Notes: generated by a model not told the origin, from the letters alone. Shown: positions 8,732 to 16,723, numbered from the stretch's first letter. The stretch: DNA of 27,093 nt from Euplotes aediculatus (GCA_030463445.1 JAQGFW010015156.1:1-27093); one strand, 5' to 3'. A program made the numbers and translations.

Positions 8732-8752
8732 AAATCGGATTAAATCCGATTT
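8732..8752. promoter_or_regulatory. perfect palindrome, likely AbiEi operator
   Basis: Ten-base arms AAATCGGATT and AATCCGATTT flank one central base, perfectly symmetric over 21 bp and 21 nt upstream of the AbiEi-type start. On the minus strand its edge overlaps GATTTTTG (8729-8736), a near match to the -7 element. Repressor binding there would block transcription. Autoregulation through inverted repeats is known for AbiEi; binding here is inferred. Confidence 0.55.
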
Positions 8753-8795
8753 AGCATTGGTTATTTCACAAATATGTAAATGTGCTTTCATAGTG

Positions 8796-10685
8796 TTATC
8801 GCATATATCCTTTTTCAACAAATTCCATAAATGTGAGGAGAGCTCCCCAATGGTAAAAGGCATCGGCGCTTCCTACATCGCCGCCCTCACCGGTTACGGT
8901 ATTGTAGTTTTCATAAATGCCTCCTTCTTTTTTCCAGTTCTTCATCAACAAGGCCTTTGATCTTGCAATAAGATCGGCCCTGGCGTCCGGCAATTGGTAT
9001 TGCTGCATGCCCATATAGACGAGAAAATTCATGGGTCCCCAGATCCTGCCCCGCCAATAATCATTGTCTTTAAAGGTCGAATCATTGCGCGCAATGGAGG
9101 GAATTACATATTCGCCATGAAACTCATCCGGATTAAAATAATGATCTTTCATCATGCGCTCTGCCTGTGCCTGGGTACAGACACCCGCCAGCAGGGGATA
9201 AAAATTGGTAGGGGATAAGCGATAGGTTTTTTCCCGGGTATCAATCCGCTGGTTCAGATAAATACCGCTTTTTTCATCCCACATACCCTGCAGTTTTTTG
9301 CTGAATTGGGCCGCTCTTTTTTTGAGCTCGGAAACATCTTTCTTCAAACCTAATTCAGTTGCCATAGCAGCCAGGGAATTGCAATCCATAATATACATGG
9401 CCATCAAACCAACATCCGCCAGTTCCATGGTATTGGTTTCGGTATTGAAAGGCATATCGTCGTACATGGGTGAGTTATCCAGGCCAGATTCAAACGCTGC
9501 CGCCTGCCGGTTATGACTATCAATAGTCTTCACGCCCTTCGCTACCGGATTGGAACCCCAACAGAGAAATCCATTTCTGTCGCGGTTTTTCGGCCACCAC
9601 CGGTTCCAGGTTAACAGCTCCTGGTATACTTCCTCCAGCAACCATTTTTCCTTATACTTTTTATAGATCTCCATAATCACTTTAGTGCCGATGGGTGGCT
9701 GCGAGCGATCAAAGGAGGTTTGGCCATAAGGCGACTGATAATTGGGAATAAATCCATCCGGCGTTATTGCTTTGGTAATTTCAATAGCATTTGCATAGGC
9801 CAGGTCTTTATTGAAAAGGGAATACATATAACTCGCGAAATAGGTATCCCAATCGAATAAAACAAAGCCACCCCATCCTGCACTCCAGCTTCTGCTAACG
9901 GGGGAGATCACCCGCTCATTGGGCGCATCGTAGGTGGCGTTCCAGGCAAGGATCGTTTGCATGGCCTGAAAGGATTCCGATAGAGGTCCATAACTCGCGA
10001 TACGTTGCTCTGCAATTCGGCGTTGCTTGTCTATCAGGGCGCTGATTTCGACAAGACTTCTTTGTTTACCGGTGCTGATGCCCAGAGGTTTTTTTGTAGT
10101 AAAAGCAAGATGAGGAGCACTGGTAACGGAATAGGCATCGGCTACAGGAGATTCAGTCGAGAATAGGGTAATGGTTCTGTCACCAAAACTGGCGGTCAGC
10201 TGATCACCCGTTCTGCCAATGCTTCCTTTCCGGTTCCAAAGTAAACCTGCTTCCACCACCAGGTAATTCTCTTTGGATTGTACAGGAGATACCAGAATAT
10301 ACTGCTCACCACCTTCAGCAGCCGTCTGAATAAAAATAGTTTCTCCCTTATAGATCACCGTTATACTGGTATAACTGCCATCATCGGACCGCAGTCCGGG
10401 TATTATTTTTTCAGGTCGATTATGTATATCCGCTGCCTTGTAGAAATTCCGGACATATTCCTGATTTCCGGGTTGCGTTAAACAGAGGTTAATGGAAAAT
10501 CCTTCAGGCAGGAGTACATGCGATAAAAAACTATTGGCATACCAAGTGTTCCATCCGGATCCGAGTTTTTGCTGCAATTCCTTATACTGCGGGGTTACAA
10601 TATTGCGGTTGACCGGTTGCGCAGAAACGAAAAATTGCATGAGCAGTGCTACTATTAACAGGCCATGGGGTTTGATATGGTTCAT
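8796..10685 (-). CDS. secreted GH63-like (MGH1-type) glycoside hydrolase
   Basis: A 629-residue secreted glycosidase of the GH63/MGH1 (alpha/alpha)6-barrel type, related to YgjK and processing glucosidase I. The start is set at ATG 10685 because it begins a clean signal peptide (MNHIKPHGLLIVALLMQFFVSAQ, cut before the Gln); upstream codons would add 21 unneeded residues. Family motifs include the catalytic-site FDWDTYFAS, SGLDNSPMYDD, RLSPTNFYPLLAG, and the C-terminal DYWRGRIWGPMNFLVYMG and SADAFYHWG. Residues about 25-230 form a beta-rich N-terminal domain. It probably cleaves alpha-linked oligosaccharides in the periplasm. It diverges from a phosphodiesterase lipoprotein gene across 149 bp; no sugar transporter or SusCD pair is adjacent. 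Confidence 0.87.
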   Translation of the reverse strand: MNHIKPHGLLIVALLMQFFVSAQPVNRNIVTPQYKELQQKLGSGWNTWYANSFLSHVLLPEGFSINLCLTQPGNQEYVRNFYKAADIHNRPEKIIPGLRSDDGSYTSITVIYKGETIFIQTAAEGGEQYILVSPVQSKENYLVVEAGLLWNRKGSIGRTGDQLTASFGDRTITLFSTESPVADAYSVTSAPHLAFTTKKPLGISTGKQRSLVEISALIDKQRRIAEQRIASYGPLSESFQAMQTILAWNATYDAPNERVISPVSRSWSAGWGGFVLFDWDTYFASYMYSLFNKDLAYANAIEITKAITPDGFIPNYQSPYGQTSFDRSQPPIGTKVIMEIYKKYKEKWLLEEVYQELLTWNRWWPKNRDRNGFLCWGSNPVAKGVKTIDSHNRQAAAFESGLDNSPMYDDMPFNTETNTMELADVGLMAMYIMDCNSLAAMATELGLKKDVSELKKRAAQFSKKLQGMWDEKSGIYLNQRIDTREKTYRLSPTNFYPLLAGVCTQAQAERMMKDHYFNPDEFHGEYVIPSIARNDSTFKDNDYWRGRIWGPMNFLVYMGMQQYQLPDARADLIARSKALLMKNWKKEGGIYENYNTVTGEGGDVGSADAFYHWGALLTFMEFVEKGYMR

Positions 10686-10834
10686 GGTGCAGAAAATGAA
10701 GTGAGAAATGAATGGACTGTTAAAATAGTGACTGTATTCGATAGTCAACAGATTCTACTGCCGTTCTGCGGAATTTGAATAAGGAAGTCCGTTTTTAGCA
10801 GTAAAACCCTGCTTCTTTCTGGATAGATTTGGCT

Positions 10835-12499
10835 ATGAAGAAACTAACGTTAACGCTTGCTGTAGTTGCTACGATTGCATTCAGTTCCTGCCAGCAGCAC
10901 GAACAGGCTCCAGGCGATATCAAACACGTGGTTGTAATTGGTATAGATGGATTCAGCGCATCCGGTTTGAGAAAAGCGAATCCTGCTTTTATGGATAGCC
11001 TGATGTCGGTTGGTGCCTATTCTCTTTCAGTGCGTACAGTGTTACCGACAGTTAGTAGTCCCAACTGGGCTTCTCTCATAATGGGTGCTGGCCCCGCACA
11101 ACATGGCATTACCAGTAACGACTGGGAGCTGGATGCCTTTCAGGTGGAGCCGGTTGTTTCAGATACCAATTTTCGTTTCCCCTCTATATTTACCATATTC
11201 AGCGAGCAGCGTCCGACTGATGAAGTGGGTGCTATTTATAACTGGAGTGGCTTTGGAAGACTCTTCGATTCCAATGATGTCAATCTGAGTAAAACCTATC
11301 CTACACAGGACGAATCGGTGCAGGCATTTGCCAATTATATCGTGGATAAAAAACCTGTTTTTTCCTGGGTTCACTTTGATGAAGTGGATCATGCGGGTCA
11401 TGATCAGGGTCATGGTACTCCTGAATATTTTGTAGCCATCCGCAAAGCAGATTCCTGCGTGCGGGTAGTATATGATGCCATTAAAAAAGCAGGCATCGAA
11501 AAAAATACGCTGTTGATGATTGTTGCTGATCATGGCGGTATTGGCTCCGGTCATGGTGGGGAAGATATCGAAGAACTTACGGTTCCCATGATTTTTTATG
11601 GTGCAGGTGTGAAAAAGGGCCACGCCATCCAGCACCAGGTTTATCAGTATGATGCCGCGGCAACAATTGCATTTGCGCTGAAGTTGAAACAACCGTATGA
11701 ATGGATCGGTCGTCCGGTTAAAGCTGCCTTTGAAGGATTTGATGAGCCTGCTGTTAACTGGAAAGGGGTAAAAAGACAAGCTGCACCTACTATCTATCCA
11801 AAATCATTCAGCTATGCGCCCACAGGTGCTTTGTTGATAGACACCGTTGGTGTGGTAAGCATGGCAGACGCCGATGAGCAGGAAAGTCAAAATATCTACT
11901 ATACCACTGATGGAACTGATCCTGATGCCAGCAGTAATAAATATACCGGTCCCTTCACCATTGAGCAGACGACTGTTGTTAAAGCCCGGATTATTGAAAA
12001 CGGAGCAGCAGGTAAAATTGCCAGCGCCTATTTCCGGGTGGTAAAATCTGGTCAGGGTAATGGGGTACGATATAAATTATATAAAAGTTCAGGCTGGAAG
12101 GATGTTCCAAATTTCGCTGCCCTCCAACCGGTAGCTGAATTTACCGGGCATGAGTTTCAGGTGGATGATTCCAAACTAACCGCAACCCAAAAAGATGGAT
12201 CCGAACAATTTGGCCTCGTTGCAGAAAGCTTGCTGGACATCACGATGGAAGGAACATACCAGTTCTTTACCCGATCTGATGATGGAAGCAAATTGTATGT
12301 GGATGGAAAACTGGTGGTAGACAATGGCGGCGACCATGGCGTGCAGGAAAGAAATGGTAAGGTAGAACTAACCAAAGGGAAACATGCCATCCGGATTGAG
12401 CATTTCAATGGAAGTCAGGGGTATTGGCTGGATGCTTTTTATAGTGGTCCGGGTTTGGCAAAACAGATCATTCCGGCGGATAGGTTGTATCTTAAATAG
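10835..12499 (+). CDS. lipoprotein phosphodiesterase with Fn3-associated and PA14 domains
   Basis: A 554-residue envelope protein. The start is ATG 10835 (MKKLTLTL), with a lipoprotein signal ending FSSC. Residues about 30-290 form a type I phosphodiesterase/nucleotide pyrophosphatase domain of the alkaline phosphatase superfamily. Metal ligands appear in VIGIDGF, HFDEVDHAGHD, VADHGG and GSGHGGED. The nucleophile region reads LPTVSSPNWASLIMG, with serine where many relatives have threonine. Next is a chitobiase/Fn3-associated domain (YYTTDGTDPDASS, about 350-395). Last is a PA14 domain (about 400-550; FFTRSDDGSKLYVDGKLVVD), a glycan-binding fold. A phosphohydrolase tethered to a carbohydrate-binding module suggests a phosphorylated glycan or phosphonolipid substrate; that is inference. 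It diverges from the GH63-like gene, and its stop overlaps the convergent fabF stop by 8 bp. Confidence 0.87.
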   Translation: MKKLTLTLAVVATIAFSSCQQHEQAPGDIKHVVVIGIDGFSASGLRKANPAFMDSLMSVGAYSLSVRTVLPTVSSPNWASLIMGAGPAQHGITSNDWELDAFQVEPVVSDTNFRFPSIFTIFSEQRPTDEVGAIYNWSGFGRLFDSNDVNLSKTYPTQDESVQAFANYIVDKKPVFSWVHFDEVDHAGHDQGHGTPEYFVAIRKADSCVRVVYDAIKKAGIEKNTLLMIVADHGGIGSGHGGEDIEELTVPMIFYGAGVKKGHAIQHQVYQYDAAATIAFALKLKQPYEWIGRPVKAAFEGFDEPAVNWKGVKRQAAPTIYPKSFSYAPTGALLIDTVGVVSMADADEQESQNIYYTTDGTDPDASSNKYTGPFTIEQTTVVKARIIENGAAGKIASAYFRVVKSGQGNGVRYKLYKSSGWKDVPNFAALQPVAEFTGHEFQVDDSKLTATQKDGSEQFGLVAESLLDITMEGTYQFFTRSDDGSKLYVDGKLVVDNGGDHGVQERNGKVELTKGKHAIRIEHFNGSQGYWLDAFYSGPGLAKQIIPADRLYLK

Positions 12500-13567
12500 C
12501 TTTAAAAATAGTGGTGGCAATATGACCACCGAAGCCAAAGGTATTGCTCATGGCATAGTTGATTGACTTTGGTGCTGCTGTATTCAGTGGCAGATGATAC
12601 TTGTCTACTATAGCAGGTTCGATGTTGGTTGAGTTGATGGTAGGTGGAATCAGGTCATGCTGAAGGGCCCGGATACAGGCAATCGCTTCAATTGCGCCTG
12701 CGGCTCCTAATAGATGTCCGGTCATAGATTTGGTGGCACTGATACTTAACTGACTATGGCTGGAGAAAACTCTTTCTATTGCTTTGATTTCACTAAGATC
12801 ACCCGCTGGAGTAGAAGTAGCATGCGCATTTAAATAATCGATTTGCCGGGGCATAAGTTCAGCATCCTCCAGCGCGGCCAGCATTCCTAAATATGCACCT
12901 TCTCCTTCGGGATGAGTACCCGTTAAATGGTAAGCATCTGCAGCCATACCACCACCTACCATTTCAGCCAGGATCGGGGCATTCCTGCGAATGGCATGTT
13001 CATATTCTTCCAGGATGATGGCACCTGCACCTTCGCCTATTACAAAACCGTCCCGATGGATATCAAATGGTCTGGAGGCACTCGCTGCTTGTTCATTAAA
13101 AGTGGATAAGGCCCTGGCGGCATTAAAGCCTCCAACAGAGCTTTCGTTAATGGGGGCTTCCGATCCACCTGAAATAATCATGTCGGCCTTGCCCCAACGG
13201 ATATAGTTAAACGCATCGATCAGGGCAGTATTGGAAGTGGCACAGGCGGATACTGTAGTAAAGTTGATGCCCCTTAATCCATATTTTATGGAAATGATGC
13301 CAGAGCAGCATGTTTCACAGCTTCTTCAACAGCAATTAGCGCATACTGTGTAAACAGGTCGTATTTTCTAATTTCTGATTTTTCAATATGATTTATCGGG
13401 TCAAGGTTTTTGAGTTCGCAGGCAAATTTTGTCTTGAATTTGCTGGTGTCAAATTTTGTAATAGGTGCCGCTCCGCTAACTCCGTTCACCAATGATTCCC
13501 AAAATTCAGGTACCGTATTTCCGATCGGAGTTAGTGCTCCAACGCCGGTTATTACTACTCGTTTCAT
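12492..13567 (-). pseudogene. fabF: 3-oxoacyl-ACP synthase II (fabF-like), internally deleted
   Basis: A condensing enzyme of fatty-acid elongation split into two frames. The 5' part (13567-13286) encodes the normal N-terminus (MKRVVITGVGALTPIGNTV) to about residue 90, VEEAVKHAAL, then runs out of frame. The second frame picks up at SGIISIKYG near 13299 and continues to the C-terminus. It keeps the active-site cysteine (SACATSN), both histidines (NAHATSTPAGD, TGHLLGAAG) and GFGGH. Compared with E. coli FabF, roughly 53 codons are missing at the junction, including the segment equivalent to IGSGIGG to NPFFIP. The total span of 1076 bp against about 1235 bp agrees with a deletion of about 160 bp that also shifts frame. 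It follows the thioesterase gene by 6 nt in the same operon. This is a second, accessory fabF, not the core copy. Confidence 0.85.
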
Positions 13568-13573
13568 ATTTCT

Positions 13574-14068
13574 TTAGATTGTAACTGGCAATTCTTTCAA
13601 CGCTTTTATTCTTACTTCAAATCCCTGATTGCCGGGTAAGGGAAAATGAACCGCTGTAAATAAATCCATTAATTCGGCTGAATGCTGATGGCTTTTCTGT
13701 GTTTTGATATTAAAATGAACCAGCTTGCTCCATAAGACCGACTTGAGTGTTGTTTTATGCTCATCCCACATCAATGCTTCTACTGTTACACTATAGTCTG
13801 AAAATTGAATTAACCGGGATTGAATCGTGACCACTTCCATCCAGGTAGCCGGATATAAATAGGAGATTTGATTTTGTACAGCTACCCAGCCAATTTTATC
13901 CTTAAATGCAAAATCAGCCATATTGAAATCATAGTTGGCAAGCAATTGTTCTGTTCGGGCTTCCATCATGTAATCGATATAGCGGGAATTGTTTAGGTGA
14001 TTAAAGGGATCGCAATCCTGGTAATGAATCCTGGTTTTGCTTTCGAGTATCTTTTTAAATTCTTTCAT
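13574..14068 (-). CDS. acyl-CoA/ACP thioesterase, hotdog fold
   Basis: A 164-residue single-domain thioesterase of the 4HBT type. The characteristic N-terminal motif YQDCDPFNHLNNSRYIDYMMEAR holds the conserved aspartate, followed by a histidine and asparagine of the active-site helix. WVAVQNQISYLYPATW and the long beta strands after it complete the hotdog fold. Length is normal for the family. It lies between a TetR regulator (49 bp upstream) and a broken fabF (6 nt downstream), all on the minus strand, so it releases or edits an acyl chain under TetR control. A palindrome like the one at the tetR promoter sits just upstream of its ATG. The acyl substrate is unknown. Confidence 0.85.
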   Translation of the reverse strand: MKEFKKILESKTRIHYQDCDPFNHLNNSRYIDYMMEARTEQLLANYDFNMADFAFKDKIGWVAVQNQISYLYPATWMEVVTIQSRLIQFSDYSVTVEALMWDEHKTTLKSVLWSKLVHFNIKTQKSHQHSAELMDLFTAVHFPLPGNQGFEVRIKALKELPVTI

Positions 14069-14085
14069 TTTATTGATGTTTATAA

Positions 14086-14101
14086 TATACCAATCGGTAT
14101 A
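14086..14101. promoter_or_regulatory. TetR operator upstream of thioesterase
   Basis: TATACCAATCGGTATA is a 16-bp palindrome with one mismatched base pair near its centre. It differs at one base from the perfect palindrome at 14744-14759. It lies 17 nt upstream of the thioesterase ATG, inside the operon, and suggests a second regulated promoter. The arm TATACC resembles the NemR/LmrA style of TetR sites, as recalled. Confidence 0.65.
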
Positions 14102-14117
14102 TTTTATGGTAAAAAAA

Positions 14118-14720
14118 TTAAACTCTTATGGAATGGATGAGCTTCTCCAGGCAGTCCATAGTAATTCCCAGTTCCTTATTCCGCTCTGTTAGTTTAGCCT
14201 GCATGATCGCCCCTTCGATAAGGGCGATTAATACTACTGCAAATTCGGTAGGATTGGTGTCGGCCTTAATTTCATTTCTGGAGATGCCTCTTTTAATTTG
14301 GTTTTCCACAGATTTTTTCCAGGCCTGTAAGGCTTCGGTTGCTTTTTCCTTTAGTGGGGGATGTGTATCATCCGATTCAATGGAGGTATTTAAGATCGGG
14401 CAGCCAGCTTTTAAAAAGGGAATTTTAAAGAAATTACGGTAAACCCGGGGATAAACCAGCAATCGTTCGATGGCATTTTCAGTTGAGGATGTTTTCTCTT
14501 TGATGTAGTTGCTTACCTGATTAAAAGTATAATCAAAAGCGGCTAAGGCAACTTCATCTTTATTTTCAAAGTTGCCATATATACTGCCTTTCGTCAGCCC
14601 GGTGGCATTCTCCAAATCCGCCATTGAGGTACCAGCATACCCCTTTACATTAAAAACTGGTGCTGTTTTTTCAATGATGAATTGTCTGGTCAATTCGGAT
14701 TTTGATGGTTTGCCTGACAT
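14118..14720 (-). CDS. TetR/AcrR family transcriptional regulator
   Basis: A 200-residue repressor. The start is ATG 14720 (MSGKPSKSELT); the longer frame would begin with TTG inside the promoter. The TetR HTH covers about residues 9-55 (TRQFIIEKTAPVFNVKGYAG, then LENATGLTKGSIYGNFENKDEV). The ligand domain has the GCPILNTSIESDDTHP signature of the LmrA/NemR-like subfamily, whose members often sense electrophiles or drugs through a cysteine in that position. A perfect TATACCAATTGGTATA palindrome lies in its promoter and a near copy precedes the thioesterase. It probably represses itself and the thioesterase-fabF genes. Confidence 0.92.
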   Translation of the reverse strand: MSGKPSKSELTRQFIIEKTAPVFNVKGYAGTSMADLENATGLTKGSIYGNFENKDEVALAAFDYTFNQVSNYIKEKTSSTENAIERLLVYPRVYRNFFKIPFLKAGCPILNTSIESDDTHPPLKEKATEALQAWKKSVENQIKRGISRNEIKADTNPTEFAVVLIALIEGAIMQAKLTERNKELGITMDCLEKLIHSIRV

Positions 14721-14728
14721 TGCAGATG

Positions 14729-14736
14729 CAAATGTA
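14729..14736 (-). promoter_or_regulatory. Bacteroidota -7 element of tetR promoter
   Basis: On the minus strand TACATTTG matches TAnnTTTG exactly, 8 nt before the ATG at 14720. The TetR palindrome lies immediately upstream, where the spacer between -7 and -33 would be, so a bound repressor would block polymerase. Confidence 0.5.
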
Positions 14737-14743
14737 TACAAAA

Positions 14744-14759
14744 TATACCAATTGGTATA
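14744..14759. promoter_or_regulatory. TetR operator, perfect palindrome
   Basis: TATACCAATTGGTATA is perfectly self-complementary over 16 bp and sits 23 nt upstream of the tetR ATG, against its -7 element. A near-identical copy occurs at 14086-14101. Two copies around the regulator's own operon make TetR binding very likely. Confidence 0.7.
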
Positions 14760-14773
14760 AAATTCAAATTCTT

Positions 14774-14794
14774 AACTATTTCCCAAAAATAGTT
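14774..14794. repeat. AT-rich hairpin downstream of F420-reductase-like gene
   Basis: Perfect 8-bp arms AACTATTT and AAATAGTT enclose a 5-base loop about 50 bp past the stop of the minus-strand oxidoreductase gene and upstream of tetR. The stem is mostly A-T, so it would be a weak terminator at best. Confidence 0.3.
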
Positions 14795-14843
14795 TCCGTA
14801 TTATCAGGAATATAGTTTCTTGATACTTTTACGGCCTGGTTGT

Positions 14844-15461
14844 TTACCGTTTCAATAACTTAAACCCGATTTCTCTGCCTAATCCCTGAAACATAGCGAG
14901 ATTTATCCAGAAACAGGCAAATTGTTCCATGAGCGCAAACTTATCATTACCACCTATATCGTAACAGTCGGCAAATCCTGCATCTTTGGCTAACTGGATG
15001 GCTACCTGCTTCCCCTTCTCACTATCCCCAGCTACAAATAGGTCGAGCGAAGTATTATCGTAGACAGGATTTATCATATTATTGAAGCCGGTGGTGTTAA
15101 AACATTTTACCACATCCTTCGTTTGCGTAGTTGCTAAAATGGCGTCTGTAGTATGCGTATATCCCTGCGGACCTTTGCCCATTACAATATTCATGGCATC
15201 AATGATAATTTTTCCAGAGGTATCCCCCAGCGATTGAACCACTTCAACAGTAGCAGGTGCCGGAGTTGATAGCAAAATCACCTCAGAATGGATTACCGCT
15301 TCCGGTATGGTGTACACTGTTGTATGGGGATTTTGCACCAGTTCATTTCCTTTAAACCTGTCGATATCACGTACTCCTAAGTTAATCGTATGGCCATTGT
15401 GCGACCATTTTGTAGCTAATGCACCTCCGACATTTCCGGTGCCTATTATGGCAATTCTCAT
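14844..15461 (-). CDS. NADPH-dependent F420 reductase-like oxidoreductase
   Basis: A 205-residue protein with an N-terminal Rossmann domain (MRIAIIGTGNVGGALATKW, a GxGxxG nucleotide loop), related to F420H2:NADP oxidoreductases and the NAD-binding domain of pyrroline-5-carboxylate reductases. Other visible blocks are NLGVRDIDRF, EVILLSTPAPATVEVV, IIDAMNIVMG and KCFNTTGFNNM. Bacteroidota are not known to make F420, so it more likely uses NADP(H) on another substrate. It follows the PfpI/DJ-1-like gene by 23 nt and is probably co-transcribed with it, away from the HxlR regulator. The partnership suggests a response to reactive carbonyl or quinone compounds. The actual reaction is unknown. Confidence 0.85.
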   Translation of the reverse strand: MRIAIIGTGNVGGALATKWSHNGHTINLGVRDIDRFKGNELVQNPHTTVYTIPEAVIHSEVILLSTPAPATVEVVQSLGDTSGKIIIDAMNIVMGKGPQGYTHTTDAILATTQTKDVVKCFNTTGFNNMINPVYDNTSLDLFVAGDSEKGKQVAIQLAKDAGFADCYDIGGNDKFALMEQFACFWINLAMFQGLGREIGFKLLKR

Positions 15462-15484
15462 AGTATTATTATTTGGTTATACAA

Positions 15485-16249
15485 TTATCCATTTAGCAGC
15501 GCTATCACCAATTCAGCTGCGGCTGCACCTGAGTTTTGCTGTTGTCCAGTTATCAGGTTTCCATCCTGAATGGCATATGAAGAAAAGGGTTCAGCCACTT
15601 TAAAGGTAGTTCCAGCAATTTTCCTTGCTTCGGTTTCTATTCTATAGGGTTGAATTTTTTGACCCACTGCAGCATCGGCATAGTCTTCTTCTGCATCTGC
15701 AAAACCAGTCCAGGTTTTACCGGCCACTAATAGTTCACCAGTTGATTTTTTTGCTTCCAGTAAAATCGTAGTGGAGTGGCAAACAGCCGCTGCGGGTTTC
15801 CCTGCTTCATAAAAAGAAACGAATAATTTTTCCAAATCAGCATTTCCTTTGAATGTATACATGGGCCCTTGTCCGCCTACCAGGAAAATAGCGTCATAGT
15901 CATTTTGATTTACCCCTGTCAGTTTCCGGGTAGTTTCAAGCATGCTGATGAATTCCGGTTTTTGCAGGTATCCCAATGTAATGACGTCGTGTGCAGCATA
16001 CCCGCTTGGATCCGTAGGGTTGGAATAATTGTCCATCAGTAGCTTTCCGCCATCGGTTGAAACCAGTTCAATAGTATATCCGGCTTCCTGAAATACGCGC
16101 ATTGGATGTGTCAATTCTGCGGCCCAAAATCCGATGGGCCATCCTGTTTGTGCTGAAGTAGTAGGAGAGCTTGCTACCATTATAATGGTCCCTCTGGAGG
16201 GTGTTCCATGTGGGTGTACATAACTTCTTTTTTCTATAGGTTTGTTCAT
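15485..16249 (-). CDS. PfpI/DJ-1 family class I glutamine amidotransferase-like protein
   Basis: A 254-residue protein of the DJ-1/PfpI superfamily. The start is ATG 16249 (MNKPIEKRSYVHP); the open frame extends upstream through the promoter, but that part does not look like protein. The nucleophile elbow PAAAVCHSTTILLEA carries the reactive cysteine, and FLVGGQGPMYTF is the preceding family strand. Relatives include HSP31-type glyoxalases and deglycases; PIGFWAAELTHP and the closing TGQQQNSGAAAAELV fit that branch. It diverges from an HxlR regulator and leads an operon with an F420-reductase-like gene. Detoxification of methylglyoxal-like or electrophilic compounds is a reasonable guess. Confidence 0.88.
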   Translation of the reverse strand: MNKPIEKRSYVHPHGTPSRGTIIMVASSPTTSAQTGWPIGFWAAELTHPMRVFQEAGYTIELVSTDGGKLLMDNYSNPTDPSGYAAHDVITLGYLQKPEFISMLETTRKLTGVNQNDYDAIFLVGGQGPMYTFKGNADLEKLFVSFYEAGKPAAAVCHSTTILLEAKKSTGELLVAGKTWTGFADAEEDYADAAVGQKIQPYRIETEARKIAGTTFKVAEPFSSYAIQDGNLITGQQQNSGAAAAELVIALLNG

Positions 16250-16317
16250 TTTACTTAATTTTTTAACTGGTTGTAATTTGATGTTGTAAAGTTGCAGCCA
16301 TATACTACATTTGTCAG

Positions 16318-16378
16318 CATACTTACCCCGATTAGTGATACTCACTTTTTGGAAAGTATAAGCAAAACGGATACTTAC
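16318..16378. promoter_or_regulatory. ATACTYAC repeats in divergent HxlR/PfpI promoter
   Basis: CATACTTAC (16318-16326), GATACTCAC (16337-16345) and GATACTTAC (16370-16378) are direct repeats. An inverted AAGTAT (16354-16359) lies between the last two, giving TACT-N12-AGTA at 16339-16358. The whole cluster sits in the 133-bp divergent region, close to the HxlR start. It shares the TACT/AGTA core with the operators near the other HxlR gene. HxlR binding is inferred. Confidence 0.5.
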
Positions 16379-16382
16379 AGAA

Positions 16383-16721
16383 ATGCCTGAGTTTTTATAT
16401 AAAAACAAGCTTTACTACAATCCCGTAGAATTTGCGATGGATAGAATTGGGGGCACCTGGAAAATGCCCATACTTTGGCGACTGAAAGACAAAGTAATGC
16501 GATACGGCGAATTGAAAAAAGACATTCCCCACATTACACATAAGATGCTGACCAGTCAGCTTAGAGAACTGGAAGAAGAAGGTTTTATCAGCCGTAAAGT
16601 GTATCCGGTTGTGCCGCCAAAAGTGGAGTATACCATAACAGAACGGGGTAAAAATGCGATTGTTATAGTGGAAACTATCCGCAACTATGGAATATCACTG
16701 ATGAAAGAGTTTGGAATATAG
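16383..16721 (+). CDS. HxlR family transcriptional regulator, cysteine-free
   Basis: A 112-residue HxlR/DUF24 winged-helix regulator. Motifs are FAMDRIGGTWKMPILWRL, VMRYGELKKDIPHITHKMLTSQ, LEEEGFISRKVYPVVPPKVEYTIT and ERGKN. The position where redox-sensing relatives have cysteine (CPV in many) is asparagine here (YYNPVEFAM), and the protein has no cysteine at all. Thiol-based sensing is therefore excluded, and a bound ligand or another mechanism must apply. It diverges from the PfpI - F420-reductase-like operon, the standard arrangement for this family, with repeated ATACTYAC elements in the shared promoter. Confidence 0.93.
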   Translation: MPEFLYKNKLYYNPVEFAMDRIGGTWKMPILWRLKDKVMRYGELKKDIPHITHKMLTSQLRELEEEGFISRKVYPVVPPKVEYTITERGKNAIVIVETIRNYGISLMKEFGI

Positions 16722-16723
16722 GT

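Noticed and set aside
10686-10748. Longer GH63 start adding 21 residues
   Set aside because: The extra residues precede a complete signal peptide and would bury it, so ATG 10685 is preferred.
11159-11779. 206-codon open frame on the minus strand inside the phosphodiesterase gene
   Set aside because: It lies wholly opposite a gene with clear family motifs, its translation shows no domain, and it is rich in residues typical of antisense frames.
16250-16408. Longer PfpI start at 16408
   Set aside because: The extension crosses the divergent promoter and overlaps the HxlR start; its translation is unlike the family.
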